Of a DNA stretch of 64,000 nt, positions 7,823-15,325 are shown one piece after another. The notes beneath the pieces are model-generated. The model did not search any database, was not told where the DNA came from, and saw only the letters and a program-made list of their open reading frames with translations. Numbering within the stretch: the first letter of the stretch is position 1; each line of letters begins with the position of its first letter. Origin of the DNA: Pseudalkalibacillus sp052246725. Its GTDB lineage: Bacteria; Bacillota; Bacilli; Bacillales; Fictibacillaceae. Where the stretch lies: assembly GCA_052246725.1 (NCBI GenBank), contig JBQQCL010000012.1. The stretch is one strand, 5' to 3'. A program made the translations under genes and the position numbers.

Positions 7823-8542
7823 CTATTCCTCAGCCAACATCTCAGCTTCCAATCTTGGGAAAAGGATGTTGTTTTCAAGATGGATATGCTGAAAGAGATC
7901 TTCCTCTAATTCTTGTAGCTTCAAGTACATCACCTGATAAGTCATGCACGCATCGTCAGGGAGCTTGTAATCAGCTGTACACTCTCGTAACTCCTTCAGA
8001 TAAAGCCCTGCAGTTTCATGTTCTTTTTCAAGAAGAAAATTCGCATTCAAGATTTCGGGCAATTTTTCAGTCTGTCGATCAAAACTATAAGCATTGATTT
8101 GTGGGAAGAAATCCTCTTCTTCATGGATCATATGTTCCTCCAACTCGACCTTCAAATTATGAAACAGCTTATATACACTCGCTAACTCAGGGTGTTTTTT
8201 TCCATGCACACGATAAACTTTAGTCACAAATGCACTTAGCTCCGGGAGCAGGTCTGATAGAAATTTGTGGTGTTTGTTTATGATATGATCAATCAACTCA
8301 TGATAAGGAGCTTTCGTCCAATCTGTATCTTCATCGGTAGTATGGACCACCTTCCTATACATATCGTTCAGGGTATCCAAAAATTCAACTGCATTCAGCT
8401 TTTTCTCCTGAAGGGCCTCTCCGATCGGACGATTTCCCCCACAGCAAAAATCGATTTTATACTTTTTGAGATATTGGCTCGCATTTGGAAAGCGAGTGAC
8501 GATATCTCCAGTTTTTGTTTCTGTAGTAAAAACAGCTTCCAT
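7823..8542 (-). CDS. scdA: Iron-sulfur cluster repair di-iron protein (RIC, ScdA/YtfE)
   Basis: A 239-residue protein that repairs iron-sulfur clusters damaged by nitric oxide or oxidants. The N-terminal ScdA_N domain contains the typical DFCCGGNRP motif near residue 32. The C-terminal hemerythrin-like domain shows the expected His and Glu ligands (IINKHHKF, HMIHEEEDFFPQ, EKEHETAG, HIHLENNILFP). The start at 8542 has a perfect AAGGAGG at 8551-8557; the longer frame to 8608 would run through the promoter. It is divergent from a second hemerythrin gene, with a Crp/Fnr-type palindrome between them. Confidence 0.93.
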   Translation of the reverse strand: MEAVFTTETKTGDIVTRFPNASQYLKKYKIDFCCGGNRPIGEALQEKKLNAVEFLDTLNDMYRKVVHTTDEDTDWTKAPYHELIDHIINKHHKFLSDLLPELSAFVTKVYRVHGKKHPELASVYKLFHNLKVELEEHMIHEEEDFFPQINAYSFDRQTEKLPEILNANFLLEKEHETAGLYLKELRECTADYKLPDDACMTYQVMYLKLQELEEDLFQHIHLENNILFPRLEAEMLAEE

Positions 8543-8573
8543 AACAAGAACCTCCTTTATATTCGATACCTTT

Positions 8574-8643
8574 ACTTTAAGGCATATTTTCGAGTAGTAC
8601 CGTGACATACATCACGGTTATGAAAGAAATATACTGCTAAATT
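8574..8643. promoter_or_regulatory. Divergent promoter region with a shared Crp/Fnr-like box
   Basis: The box CGTGA-CATACA-TCACG lies at 8601-8616, with flanking A/C bases extending the arms to 7 bp (8599-8618). Counting 41.5 bp from its centre gives TAAAGT at 8574-8579 for scdA (minus) and TAAATT at 8638-8643 for the hemerythrin gene (plus) as -10 hexamers. One class II site could therefore activate both directions. The outer bases differ from TGTGA/TCACA, so either Fnr or the other Crp-family protein may bind. Confidence 0.65.
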
Positions 8644-8677
8644 GGTATTGTAAGAAACAATATAAGGAGGGATTGTC

Positions 8678-9188
8678 ATGAAATCAGAATCGCAGTTTGC
8701 GTGTCACCAAATGGCGGCACAGTCTACGAAGTATTGTCCAGCAATTGCTGGATTAATTGACGAACACCTTAAGTTAAAGCTAGTAATGGAAGAGCTTCTT
8801 TTGAAAACAAAAGGGATACTGGATTCTTTGGAAAAAACAGAATATGTGGAGAAGGCAGCATTAAGAAAAGAAGTAGTGAGGTTCAAAAAAAATCTGGAGT
8901 TGCATTCATATAAAGAAGAAGCCTATTTGTTTGATACACTTGCCAATTATATTGGCAGGAATTCAGGGCCGATCGCTGTGATGGAATATGAGCATCAGAC
9001 AGCTAAAACCTATATTGGTCAATTTCTTTCAGAGGGATGTAGTGATAAGGAAGCACTTGATTCATTGAAAAACGGGATAATTATTGAAAGACCATTTTAA
9101 CAAAGAAGAAGTCGTATTGTTTCTGATGGCCGAAAGCTTGCTATCTAATGAAGAAAAAGTAGAGATAGCCGAAAATATTCTTAAATAG
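8678..9188 (+). pseudogene. Hemerythrin-domain protein, frameshifted near its 3' end
   Basis: The frame from ATG 8678 (AAGGAGG upstream) encodes 140 residues with hemerythrin-like helices (LIDEHLKLK, LELHSYKEEAYLF, MEYEHQTAKTYI) and stops at 9100. In another frame the sequence continues from about 9087 as DHFNKEEVVLFLMAES and ends at TAG 9186-9188. That continuation is the last helix of this family with its HxxKEE ligands. One extra base (or two missing) around 9075-9090 explains the break. It is either a true inactivating mutation or a sequencing error; the promoter and start look intact. The function would be oxygen, NO or iron handling beside ScdA. Confidence 0.8.
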
Positions 9189-9250
9189 AAGACAGTGTAA
9201 TTCTTGCAACGGGGTCTCGTCATGCAGAATGTCACGAAGAAGTGGAAGAG

Positions 9251-9728
9251 TTCGGACAGAGATTGGCAGAAATCGCTTATTCCTGTCCGAAGAAGAGGGG
9301 ACTTCGGACAGAGAATGGCAGAAACCGCTTGTCCCTGTCCGAAGAAGAGGGGACTTCGGACAGAGATTGGCAGAATCCGCTTGTCCCTGTCTGAAGAAGA
9401 GGGGACTTCGGACAGAGATTGGCAGAAACCGCTTGTCCCTGTCCGAAGAAGAGGGAACTTTGGACAGAGATTGGCAGAAACCGCTTGTCCCTGTCCGAAT
9501 TAAGCTTGAATTATAAACGCGAAGAGGGAACTTCGGACAGAGATTGGCAGAAACCGCTTGTCCCTGTCCGAAGAAGAGCGGACTTCGGACAGAGATTGGC
9601 AGAAACCGCTTGTTCCTGTCCGAAAAAGAGGGGACTTCGGACAGAGATTGGCAGAAACCGCTTGTCCCTGTCCGAAGAAGAGGGAACTTTGGACAGAGAT
9701 TGGCAGAAACCGCTTGTCCCTGTCCGAA
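9251..9728 (+). repeat. Array of nine 52-bp hairpin repeats
   Basis: Units start at 9251, 9303, 9355, 9407, 9459, 9532, 9584, 9636 and 9688. The spacing is exactly 52 bp except for one 73-bp step caused by a 21-22-bp insert. Each unit contains TTCGGACAG and CTGTCCGAA about 23 bp apart, a perfect 9-bp inverted repeat, followed by GAAGAGGGGAC or a close variant. Units 5 and 9 share a variant (TTTGGACAG) and the same AATTAAGCTTGAATTATAAA tail, showing a higher-order duplication of 229 bp. Long open frames through the array are by-products of the repetition. Confidence 0.95.
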
Positions 9729-9739
9729 TTAAGCTTGAA

Positions 9740-10246
9740 TTATAAACGCGAATTAATCTTACTACTGATGGAGGGACACAGTACCTGATCCTCAAACAGA
9801 AAATAGCTTTCTGTATATACCCTTAATTTTTCAATCAATTGACACGTATCTTGATCCATAAAAGTGATTATTTGAAGTTGTTCACTCATTTTATTGATAC
9901 GAGCCTTCTGCGTTTTCAGTTCCTCGGTAATCCTCCCAATTTCGATCATCAAATTGAGCGTTGGTTTTTCATCGTAAATCCTTAACATTGGAAATAGGGT
10001 CTTTTCTTCCGTATTTATATAATGGTTCAAAGACCTCACCACTGTCATCACCAGTTGGTAATCCTGATGTTTTTTATTTTCAGCGCAGGAATTTCCTATA
10101 CTGTTTTTCAATTGTTCAATATAGATTAGCAGCTGTTCGTGATGACTTGATCGGACATAATTTGTCAGTTGAGTGAAACCGAGCTTTTTCAATCTATGGA
10201 CATGTATTTTTTCAAGTTTCAATTCTTCGGCTGAATTTTTCTCCAT
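9740..10246 (-). CDS. Hemerythrin-like (HHE) domain protein
   Basis: A 168-residue helical protein with a hemerythrin-type pattern (SSHHEQLLIYIEQL, LNHYINTEEKTLFPML, YFLFEDQVLCP). It is more divergent than the other hemerythrin proteins here and some metal ligands appear to be missing, so metal binding is uncertain. The start at 10246 follows AAGGAGGAG at 10252-10260. Its last codons and stop lie in the sequence that was copied into the adjacent repeat array. An Fnr-like box lies 64 bp upstream of the start. Confidence 0.75.
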   Translation of the reverse strand: MEKNSAEELKLEKIHVHRLKKLGFTQLTNYVRSSHHEQLLIYIEQLKNSIGNSCAENKKHQDYQLVMTVVRSLNHYINTEEKTLFPMLRIYDEKPTLNLMIEIGRITEELKTQKARINKMSEQLQIITFMDQDTCQLIEKLRVYTESYFLFEDQVLCPSISSKINSRL

Positions 10247-10282
10247 GGTTTCTCCTCCTTGTTTCCCCAAGTTTCTACCCAT

Positions 10283-10325
10283 ACTTTATTCCTCTGTCGT
10301 TCTCCCATCAATGACAATTATCACA
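10283..10325 (-). promoter_or_regulatory. Fnr-like box and -10 for the hemerythrin gene
   Basis: On the minus strand TGTGA-TAATTG-TCATT (10310-10325) has one perfect half site. A TAAAGT hexamer at 10283-10288 stands at the position expected for an activator bound at -41.5, and the same hexamer occurs at the scdA promoter. Confidence 0.55.
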
Positions 10326-10448
10326 TTGAAAAAAAGAAAATCAGGAATGGGGGAGTTTTACCACATAAATGGGGAAGTTCCCTGATACTACTTCAGCTAA
10401 TCTTTTCTTACACTATAAGTAAGTTGAAAAATCGGTCTTTCGTTGCAT

Positions 10449-10536
10449 TTAAAGAAAGTATAAATACTTTCTTCAATATAAAGGCAACTAAGGCTCAGCC
10501 TACGCTAACGCTTGGTAAAGCCCAAGTTTTCTTTAA
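10449..10536 (+). repeat. ~88-bp hairpin element, intact copy in the fnr leader
   Basis: It begins TTAAAGAAAG, has an AGTATAAATACTTTCTT hairpin and a GGCTCAGCC hairpin, then CTTGG...CCAAG followed by TTTTCTTTAA. The last stem plus U-run looks like an intrinsic terminator, and it ends at the base where the fnr ribosome site begins. Confidence 0.85.
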
Positions 10537-10553
10537 AAAGGAGTGAAGTTCAA

Positions 10554-11273
10554 ATGAGTTCTTGTCACTTGCTTCAAAATTATTGTGCATTTCAAAATAC
10601 GGATGTCTTTTCTGAGGAAACATTTGGATTGTTATCAGAAATAATGGTTGAGTATAAGGTGCAAAAAGGAACGTTTCTTTTTGCGGAGCATGAAACGGCA
10701 AACAAGATCTATTTTGTCCGTGATGGGCAGATCAAAATAACGAAAACAAGTGAAGATGGAAAAGAACTCATGTTTCATTTATTCCAGAAAGGCGATTTAA
10801 TTGGTGAGCTTGGTACTGCGGAAACCCATAGTTTCAGTGGTAAAGCGACAATGGATAGTGTTATTGAAGTCATTTATAGAAAAGATTTGGAAACAATCCT
10901 GTCATCAAATGGGAAAGCAGCTTTGGAATTCATTAAGTGGATGGATCTGATGAATCGGATCACGAGTTCGAAACTGCGTGACTTGCTGCTCTATGGAAAA
11001 AATGGAGCGTTATGCTCGACGCTTATCCGGCTATCGAATTCTTTTGGTAAAGTTGGTAAGGATGGAATTTCGATCTGCATCAAACTGACTAACACGGAGC
11101 TGGCGGAACTGATCGGTACCTCACGGGAGACAGTTAATCGGATGTTAGCCTCATTGAAGAAAACCAAAGTAATCGATTTTGATTCGCATGGGTATCTGCG
11201 TATATTGGATTTGGACTATTTACGTATGGAATGTCGTTGCGAGGATTGTCCAATCGAAGTATGCCGCATTTAA
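10554..11273 (+). CDS. fnr: Anaerobic regulator Fnr, Bacillus type
   Basis: A 239-residue Crp-family activator. The N-terminal beta barrel is followed by a dimer helix and a winged helix (LAELIGTSRETVNRMLAS). The C-terminal tail reads CRCEDCPIEVC, which contains the CxxCxxxxC arrangement that holds the oxygen-labile [4Fe-4S] cluster in Bacillus subtilis Fnr. It should activate genes with TGTGA-N6-TCACA boxes when oxygen is absent; such boxes are found around it. ATG 10554 is preceded by AAAAAGGAG about 11 bp away. The leader consists mostly of a hairpin element, which could affect expression. Confidence 0.92.
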   Translation: MSSCHLLQNYCAFQNTDVFSEETFGLLSEIMVEYKVQKGTFLFAEHETANKIYFVRDGQIKITKTSEDGKELMFHLFQKGDLIGELGTAETHSFSGKATMDSVIEVIYRKDLETILSSNGKAALEFIKWMDLMNRITSSKLRDLLLYGKNGALCSTLIRLSNSFGKVGKDGISICIKLTNTELAELIGTSRETVNRMLASLKKTKVIDFDSHGYLRILDLDYLRMECRCEDCPIEVCRI

Positions 11274-11290
11274 ATGAATAGGTTGCTAAG

Positions 11291-11327
11291 ACTACTCGAT
11301 GGCCATTTGCCCGGAGAGTAGTTTTTT
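11291..11327 (+). terminator. Terminator of fnr
   Basis: ACTACTC pairs with GAGTAGT across an 18-base loop and is followed by a T-run, 18 bp after the fnr stop. Confidence 0.75.
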
Positions 11328-11347
11328 ACGTAACCGAACATCGAAAA

Positions 11348-11384
11348 CAAAAAAATTGCAGGGAGATATTTCCCTTCCCTGCAA
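11348..11384 (-). terminator. Terminator of the DoxX gene
   Basis: Read on the minus strand, TTGCAGGGA and TCCCTGCAA form a 9-bp stem and run into seven or eight T residues just after the DoxX stop. Confidence 0.85.
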
Positions 11385-11392
11385 CCTTTCAC

Positions 11393-11908
11393 TTAATTGA
11401 TGTATGACGTTTCTTTAGAATTGTTGGGCTTTTTCAAGCGATTCTTGATGCCTGACAAGATCCAACGGTCCAGCCCGATTTTTCCGGCATTAGCTCCAGC
11501 AATCAAGACAAAGAGAATCAACAGCAACATTTGAGGATTCGTACTTGTCGTACCAGATAAAAGAAATGCGAAGTTCATTGTTGCGGCCATCAGCGCAGCA
11601 AAGGTGGTGAAAGTCCCTGCAATCAATGCAATACCAACTAATAACTCTCCCCAAGGGACAAGGATATTAAACAACCCGACATTCGGAATTGCAAAACCTT
11701 CAAGGAAAGCTGCCCACCATGTTTGAACAGCTGGATGCTCTCCAGTCGCTTTACCAACAGCTCCCCTCAAATATCCTGAAGCATCGAATCCACCGGTAAT
11801 CTTTTGCCAGCCTGTAACCGTCCATTCATACCCGAGGTATAGACGAATAAGGAAAAGAACATAAGAAGCCACTACATTTTCTCTGAAAAAATTAATGAAT
11901 ATGATCAT
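11393..11908 (-). CDS. DoxX-family membrane protein
   Basis: A 171-residue protein with four hydrophobic segments (about residues 10-28, 75-100, 105-125 and 130-148). The GWQKITGGF stretch after the first helix and the GELLVGIALIAG stretch are typical of DoxX/DoxD-like proteins. Family members have been linked to thiosulfate:quinone oxidoreductase and to redox homeostasis; the exact role here is unknown. It has its own Fnr-like box upstream, which places it in the oxygen-limitation group. The start is ATG 11908, with only a weak GTGGGTG site. Confidence 0.82.
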   Translation of the reverse strand: MIIFINFFRENVVASYVLFLIRLYLGYEWTVTGWQKITGGFDASGYLRGAVGKATGEHPAVQTWWAAFLEGFAIPNVGLFNILVPWGELLVGIALIAGTFTTFAALMAATMNFAFLLSGTTSTNPQMLLLILFVLIAGANAGKIGLDRWILSGIKNRLKKPNNSKETSYIN

Positions 11909-11954
11909 CACCCACTTTGTTCATATCAAGGAGAATCGATCTCCCTGTCATTTA

Positions 11955-11997
11955 AAAATATACAGAACCATACAACCAGGATATGATGATCATCACA
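11955..11997 (-). promoter_or_regulatory. Fnr-like box and -10 for the DoxX gene
   Basis: On the minus strand TGTGA-TGATCA-TCATA occupies 11982-11997: the left half is perfect and the right half is TCATA. TATTTT at 11955-11960 stands where the -10 should be if the box centre is at -41.5. Confidence 0.6.
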
Positions 11998-12012
11998 CTT
12001 TGAAGCATGATT

Positions 12013-12735
12013 TTAGAAAAAGAAGAGAAGGCCACCTAAGAACCAAAGACTATTAATGATTTCGATAATGCCGATTACAATTGGTTTGATTGGTCTTTCC
12101 CTGGTAGTGAACCAGTCTTTCAGAATACCAGGAACATATGCTGCAACTAGTCCTCCCATGGCGAACAACCAGGGGACACTCCACAGAAGCCCATGGTAGA
12201 GGTGGGAGTAGACTGAAAATCGCTTGTTGTTCCTTTCCCGTATGAGCGATTTTACATAAAAGGCACTGCCTAAAAAATAGAATGTGACAAACAAGGCTAG
12301 GATGAATGCAGTATCTTCAATTCGTCCCTTCCCGATTGTATAGGCTGCTATCGCCCCTAATGAAAAAATCAGGATCCCGATCAAATCATTCAACATATTC
12401 CTTTCATTCTTCTTTTTAATGAAGTAAATATTCATCAACAATAATGGTACCAATAAAGATCCAATCAACAAGATCAGTGGCTCCGACAAAATTACGGGTA
12501 AAAGAAACAGGAATGAAGCACCTGAGTACCCGATAAACCACGGAAGCATCTCCCCCTTTGCCTTTGGCTTTCTTATCATTTGCAGCATGGGTGTAGAACT
12601 AAGATACAAAAGGAACCAACCGATTAAAAATGGAAGATGGATCCATTTCGGTCCGCCGCTTACGATTCCTGCAAGAACAGGAACAAAAAACATCATCCAT
12701 GTTCCATGTTCCCGCGGTAATATCATCTTCAACAT
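12013..12735 (-). CDS. ywiC: YwiC-like integral membrane protein
   Basis: A 240-residue protein with about eight hydrophobic segments. It opens with LPREHGTWMMF, the hallmark of the YwiC-like family; in Bacillus subtilis ywiC lies next to fnr and the nitrate reductase genes. The biochemical function is unknown. The location between an Fnr-boxed DoxX gene and an Fnr-boxed oxidase operon supports an anaerobic or micro-oxic role. AGGAGGG precedes the ATG at 12735. The Fnr box at 12889 is about 155 bp upstream, and I see no good -10 at -41.5 for this strand. Confidence 0.85.
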   Translation of the reverse strand: MLKMILPREHGTWMMFFVPVLAGIVSGGPKWIHLPFLIGWFLLYLSSTPMLQMIRKPKAKGEMLPWFIGYSGASFLFLLPVILSEPLILLIGSLLVPLLLMNIYFIKKKNERNMLNDLIGILIFSLGAIAAYTIGKGRIEDTAFILALFVTFYFLGSAFYVKSLIRERNNKRFSVYSHLYHGLLWSVPWLFAMGGLVAAYVPGILKDWFTTRERPIKPIVIGIIEIINSLWFLGGLLFFF

Positions 12736-12888
12736 GATCCCTCCTAAGCCTGTTTCACTTGCTGAAATTCATGGTATCATGCCGGCTCTCCAATGAGTGT
12801 GAGGTGCGTCACTGTCATTAGCTGGACAATCCTCGCATGAAGATCGGAAATCGGTGTTCATCATTCCGTCAAATATCAGCTGACTATA

Positions 12889-12931
12889 TGTGATTTTTAT
12901 CACAGAGGATGAGATGGAATTCCAATAGACT
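12889..12931 (+). promoter_or_regulatory. Consensus Fnr box and -10 for the ba3 oxidase operon
   Basis: TGTGA-TTTTTA-TCACA at 12889-12904 matches the Crp/Fnr consensus in all ten arm positions. TAGACT at 12926-12931 lies at the -10 position predicted by a class II centre at -41.5, giving a start point near 12938 and a leader of about 28 bp to the TTG start of the first oxidase gene. Confidence 0.8.
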
Positions 12932-12965
12932 ATCAGTAGGAGGTAAGGAAAGGGGGAGGACACGG

Positions 12966-13127
12966 TTGGAACCTAAGGTTGGAAATAAGACCGAAGTGAA
13001 GGAATTGAAAGCGACACAGAAAGCTGAAAAGACGTTAAAAGGAACATTTTTATCAGTATTGTTTGTCGGAGGATTTATCGTCCTATCCTGGGTAGGAATT
13101 TATGTGCTTTTCTTATCAAGATTATAG
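12966..13127 (+). CDS. Cytochrome c oxidase subunit IIa (ba3 type)
   Basis: A 53-residue protein with a charged N-terminus and a single membrane helix (FLSVLFVGGFIVLSWVGIY) ending LFLSRL. This matches the small subunit IIa that accompanies ba3 oxidases. The start is TTG 12966 with AAGGGGGAGG five bases upstream; the ATG at 12909 would place the N-terminus almost on the promoter. It is the first gene of the oxidase operon, 23 bp before subunit II. Confidence 0.82.
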   Translation: MEPKVGNKTEVKELKATQKAEKTLKGTFLSVLFVGGFIVLSWVGIYVLFLSRL

Positions 13128-13150
13128 TGAATTTGAAGAGGTGATTACGC

Positions 13151-13618
13151 ATGCATTTACACAAATATGAAAAATGGTGGCTCATGCTTGGCGGCGGAAC
13201 ATTGATCATATTTCTATCGATCATTGGCATCAGTGCTTTTGCAATGGGTCATACTCCACCCAGTGACCATATGACGATCGATCCGAAACAGGTTGATACG
13301 ACAGCGCCTTTCGATGAACCAGGATTGAAGAAAATCGGAGACAATGAATACGTATTGGTGATGGTTGCTCAAGCATTCACGTTTTTACCTAATGAAGTGA
13401 AAATTCCTGAAGGGGCCACTGTTCACTTTAAAGTCACAAGCAAAGATGTGGTTCACGGATTCGCGATTACAAAGACGAATATTAACATGATGATTACGCC
13501 AGGCCATATCAATTCGATTACCCATACGTTTGATAAAGCTGGCAGTTATCTTATTTTATGTAATGAATATTGTGGAGCTGGCCATCAGGTGATGAGTGCA
13601 AGAATCGAGGTGGGTTGA
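13151..13618 (+). CDS. cbaB: ba3-type cytochrome c oxidase subunit II (CuA)
   Basis: A 155-residue subunit with one N-terminal membrane helix (residues 11-33) and a periplasmic-side cupredoxin domain. The CuA site is seen as His in VVHGFAI plus CNEYCGAGHQVM, the CxxxCxxxHxxM pattern. It accepts electrons from a c-type cytochrome or similar donor and passes them to subunit I. GAGGTG precedes the ATG, and subunit I starts one base after its stop codon. Confidence 0.93.
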   Translation: MHLHKYEKWWLMLGGGTLIIFLSIIGISAFAMGHTPPSDHMTIDPKQVDTTAPFDEPGLKKIGDNEYVLVMVAQAFTFLPNEVKIPEGATVHFKVTSKDVVHGFAITKTNINMMITPGHINSITHTFDKAGSYLILCNEYCGAGHQVMSARIEVG

Positions 13619-13619
13619 T

Positions 13620-15275
13620 ATGAATATAGGAAAAATTTCAGAAGTGGTAGATCGGCATGATGCAAAACTTTCAATGGCTCATTTGACTGTATCATTTACA
13701 GCGTTATTTCTCGGAGCTATCGCTGGATTGCTGCAAACACTGGTCAGGAGCGGGACAGTCACACTGCCAGCCGGAATCGGTTACTATCAGCTATTGACAG
13801 CACACGGTGTGTTACTTGGCCTTGTTTTCACCACTTACTTCATCATTGGGTTTCTATATGCAGGCATAAGCCGCACGACTGGTAAATTATTCGATATACC
13901 GCGGAGAGCTGGCTGGTATGGTTTTTACATGATGACAATCGGTACGATCCTTGGCGTCATCATGGTTCTCCTGAATAAAGCGACGGTCCTTTATACGTTT
14001 TATGCTCCTTTACAAGCCTCTCCCTGGTTCTACATCGCATTGACATTGATTATTGTAGGGAGTTGGATCAGCGGCGGAGGAATGTTTCGTCAGTATTATA
14101 TATGGAAGAAGCTCCATAAAGGGCAGCTTTCACCCTTGATCAGTTTCATGGCAGTCATGACGATGCTTTTATGGTTGATTGCCACGATTGGGGTTGCTGT
14201 ATCTGTTCTGTTCCAATTCATCCCCTGGTCATTTGGCTGGGTGGATACCATCAACATTTTATTAAGTCGGACATTGTTTTGGTATTTTGGTCATCCATTG
14301 GTATACTTCTGGTTGCTTCCGGCGTATATTTGCTGGTATGCAATCATACCGAAAATCATCGGTGGAAAGATTTTCAGTGATTCATTAGCCAGGTTGGCAT
14401 TCGTTCTCTTTCTATTATTCTCGATACCTGTTGGATTCCACCACCAGTTGTTGGAGTCAGGAATCTCACCATTCTGGAAGTACTTGCAAGTCGTACTGAC
14501 TTTCATGGTTATCATTCCATCGTTAATGACTGCGTTCTCTTTATTCGCAACGTTCGAATTGACTGGCAGAGAGAAAGGCTCTAAAGGTTTATTCCGGTGG
14601 TTCAAAGAACTTCCTTGGAAGGATGCAAGGTTCTTTGCTCCAATGATGGGAATGTTGATATTCATTCCCGCCGGGGCAGGCGGGATCATCAATGCAAGTA
14701 ACCAATTGAATCAAGTGGTCCATAATACGCTATGGGTCACAGGGCATTTTCATTTGACGGTCGCTTCATCTGTCGCACTTACATTCTTCGGAATCGGTTA
14801 CTGGCTCGTACCCCATCTGACAGGACGAAAATTGACTTCCCAAATGCACAAACTGGCAAATATCCAAACGATTCTTTGGGTGGTAGGAATGTTCTTCATG
14901 TCTGGTGCGATGCATACAGTTGGACTTTTCGGAGCTCCAAGACGTACCTCTTACACAACTTATAATGATCATCCTGACGCATTAGGATGGATCCCTTATG
15001 AGGTTGCAATGGCGATTGGTGGCAGCATTCTATTTATCGCAATTCTGTTGCTGATGTATATCATGGTGAATCTCGGATTGTTCGCACCAAAAGGAGTTGA
15101 AGAGTTTCCTATCGGAGAGCTTGCTCAAGGTGCAGAGAAAACACCTGCAATATTGGAGAACTGGAAGCTTTGGATTGGAATTACTGTGGCATTGATCTTG
15201 TTTGCCTATACAATTCCGCTTATCGATATGATCCAACATGCTCCGCCTGGTTCTCAAGGATATAAACTCTGGTAG
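13620..15275 (+). CDS. cbaA: ba3-type cytochrome c oxidase subunit I
   Basis: A 551-residue haem-copper oxygen reductase subunit with 12-13 membrane helices. The ligands expected for the B family are present: low-spin haem His in LLTAHGVLLG, CuB His and the linked Tyr in FGHPLVYFWLLPAY, two His in GFHHQLLE, and haem His residues in TGHFHLTV. The His-Tyr pair in HPLVY argues for oxygen reduction and against the related CuA-type nitric oxide reductases. ATG 13620 follows GAGGTGG. The Fnr box upstream of the operon fits a high-affinity oxidase used at low oxygen. Confidence 0.94.
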   Translation: MNIGKISEVVDRHDAKLSMAHLTVSFTALFLGAIAGLLQTLVRSGTVTLPAGIGYYQLLTAHGVLLGLVFTTYFIIGFLYAGISRTTGKLFDIPRRAGWYGFYMMTIGTILGVIMVLLNKATVLYTFYAPLQASPWFYIALTLIIVGSWISGGGMFRQYYIWKKLHKGQLSPLISFMAVMTMLLWLIATIGVAVSVLFQFIPWSFGWVDTINILLSRTLFWYFGHPLVYFWLLPAYICWYAIIPKIIGGKIFSDSLARLAFVLFLLFSIPVGFHHQLLESGISPFWKYLQVVLTFMVIIPSLMTAFSLFATFELTGREKGSKGLFRWFKELPWKDARFFAPMMGMLIFIPAGAGGIINASNQLNQVVHNTLWVTGHFHLTVASSVALTFFGIGYWLVPHLTGRKLTSQMHKLANIQTILWVVGMFFMSGAMHTVGLFGAPRRTSYTTYNDHPDALGWIPYEVAMAIGGSILFIAILLLMYIMVNLGLFAPKGVEEFPIGELAQGAEKTPAILENWKLWIGITVALILFAYTIPLIDMIQHAPPGSQGYKLW

Positions 15276-15325
15276 TACATGAAACACCTTATATATACTT
15301 TAAAAAATCTAAGGAGGAATTTGAG

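Noticed and set aside
9251..9728. CRISPR array
   Set aside because: Units are contiguous and nearly identical throughout; there are no unique spacers, leader or cas genes.
9204..9795. Several open frames of 62-108 codons on both strands through the 52-bp array
   Set aside because: They arise because the repeat unit lacks stops in some frames. They have no ribosome sites, cover both strands at once and read as the same few words repeated.
10259..10546. 95-codon frame upstream of fnr
   Set aside because: It runs through the Fnr-like box and the hairpin element, and the same peptide words (FKESINTFF) appear at 48234 from another element copy.
13620..15275. CuA-type nitric oxide reductase instead of an oxygen reductase
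   Set aside because: The HPLVY motif keeps the His and the Tyr five residues on that form the oxygen-reductase active site, and both CuB His residues follow in GFHHQ.
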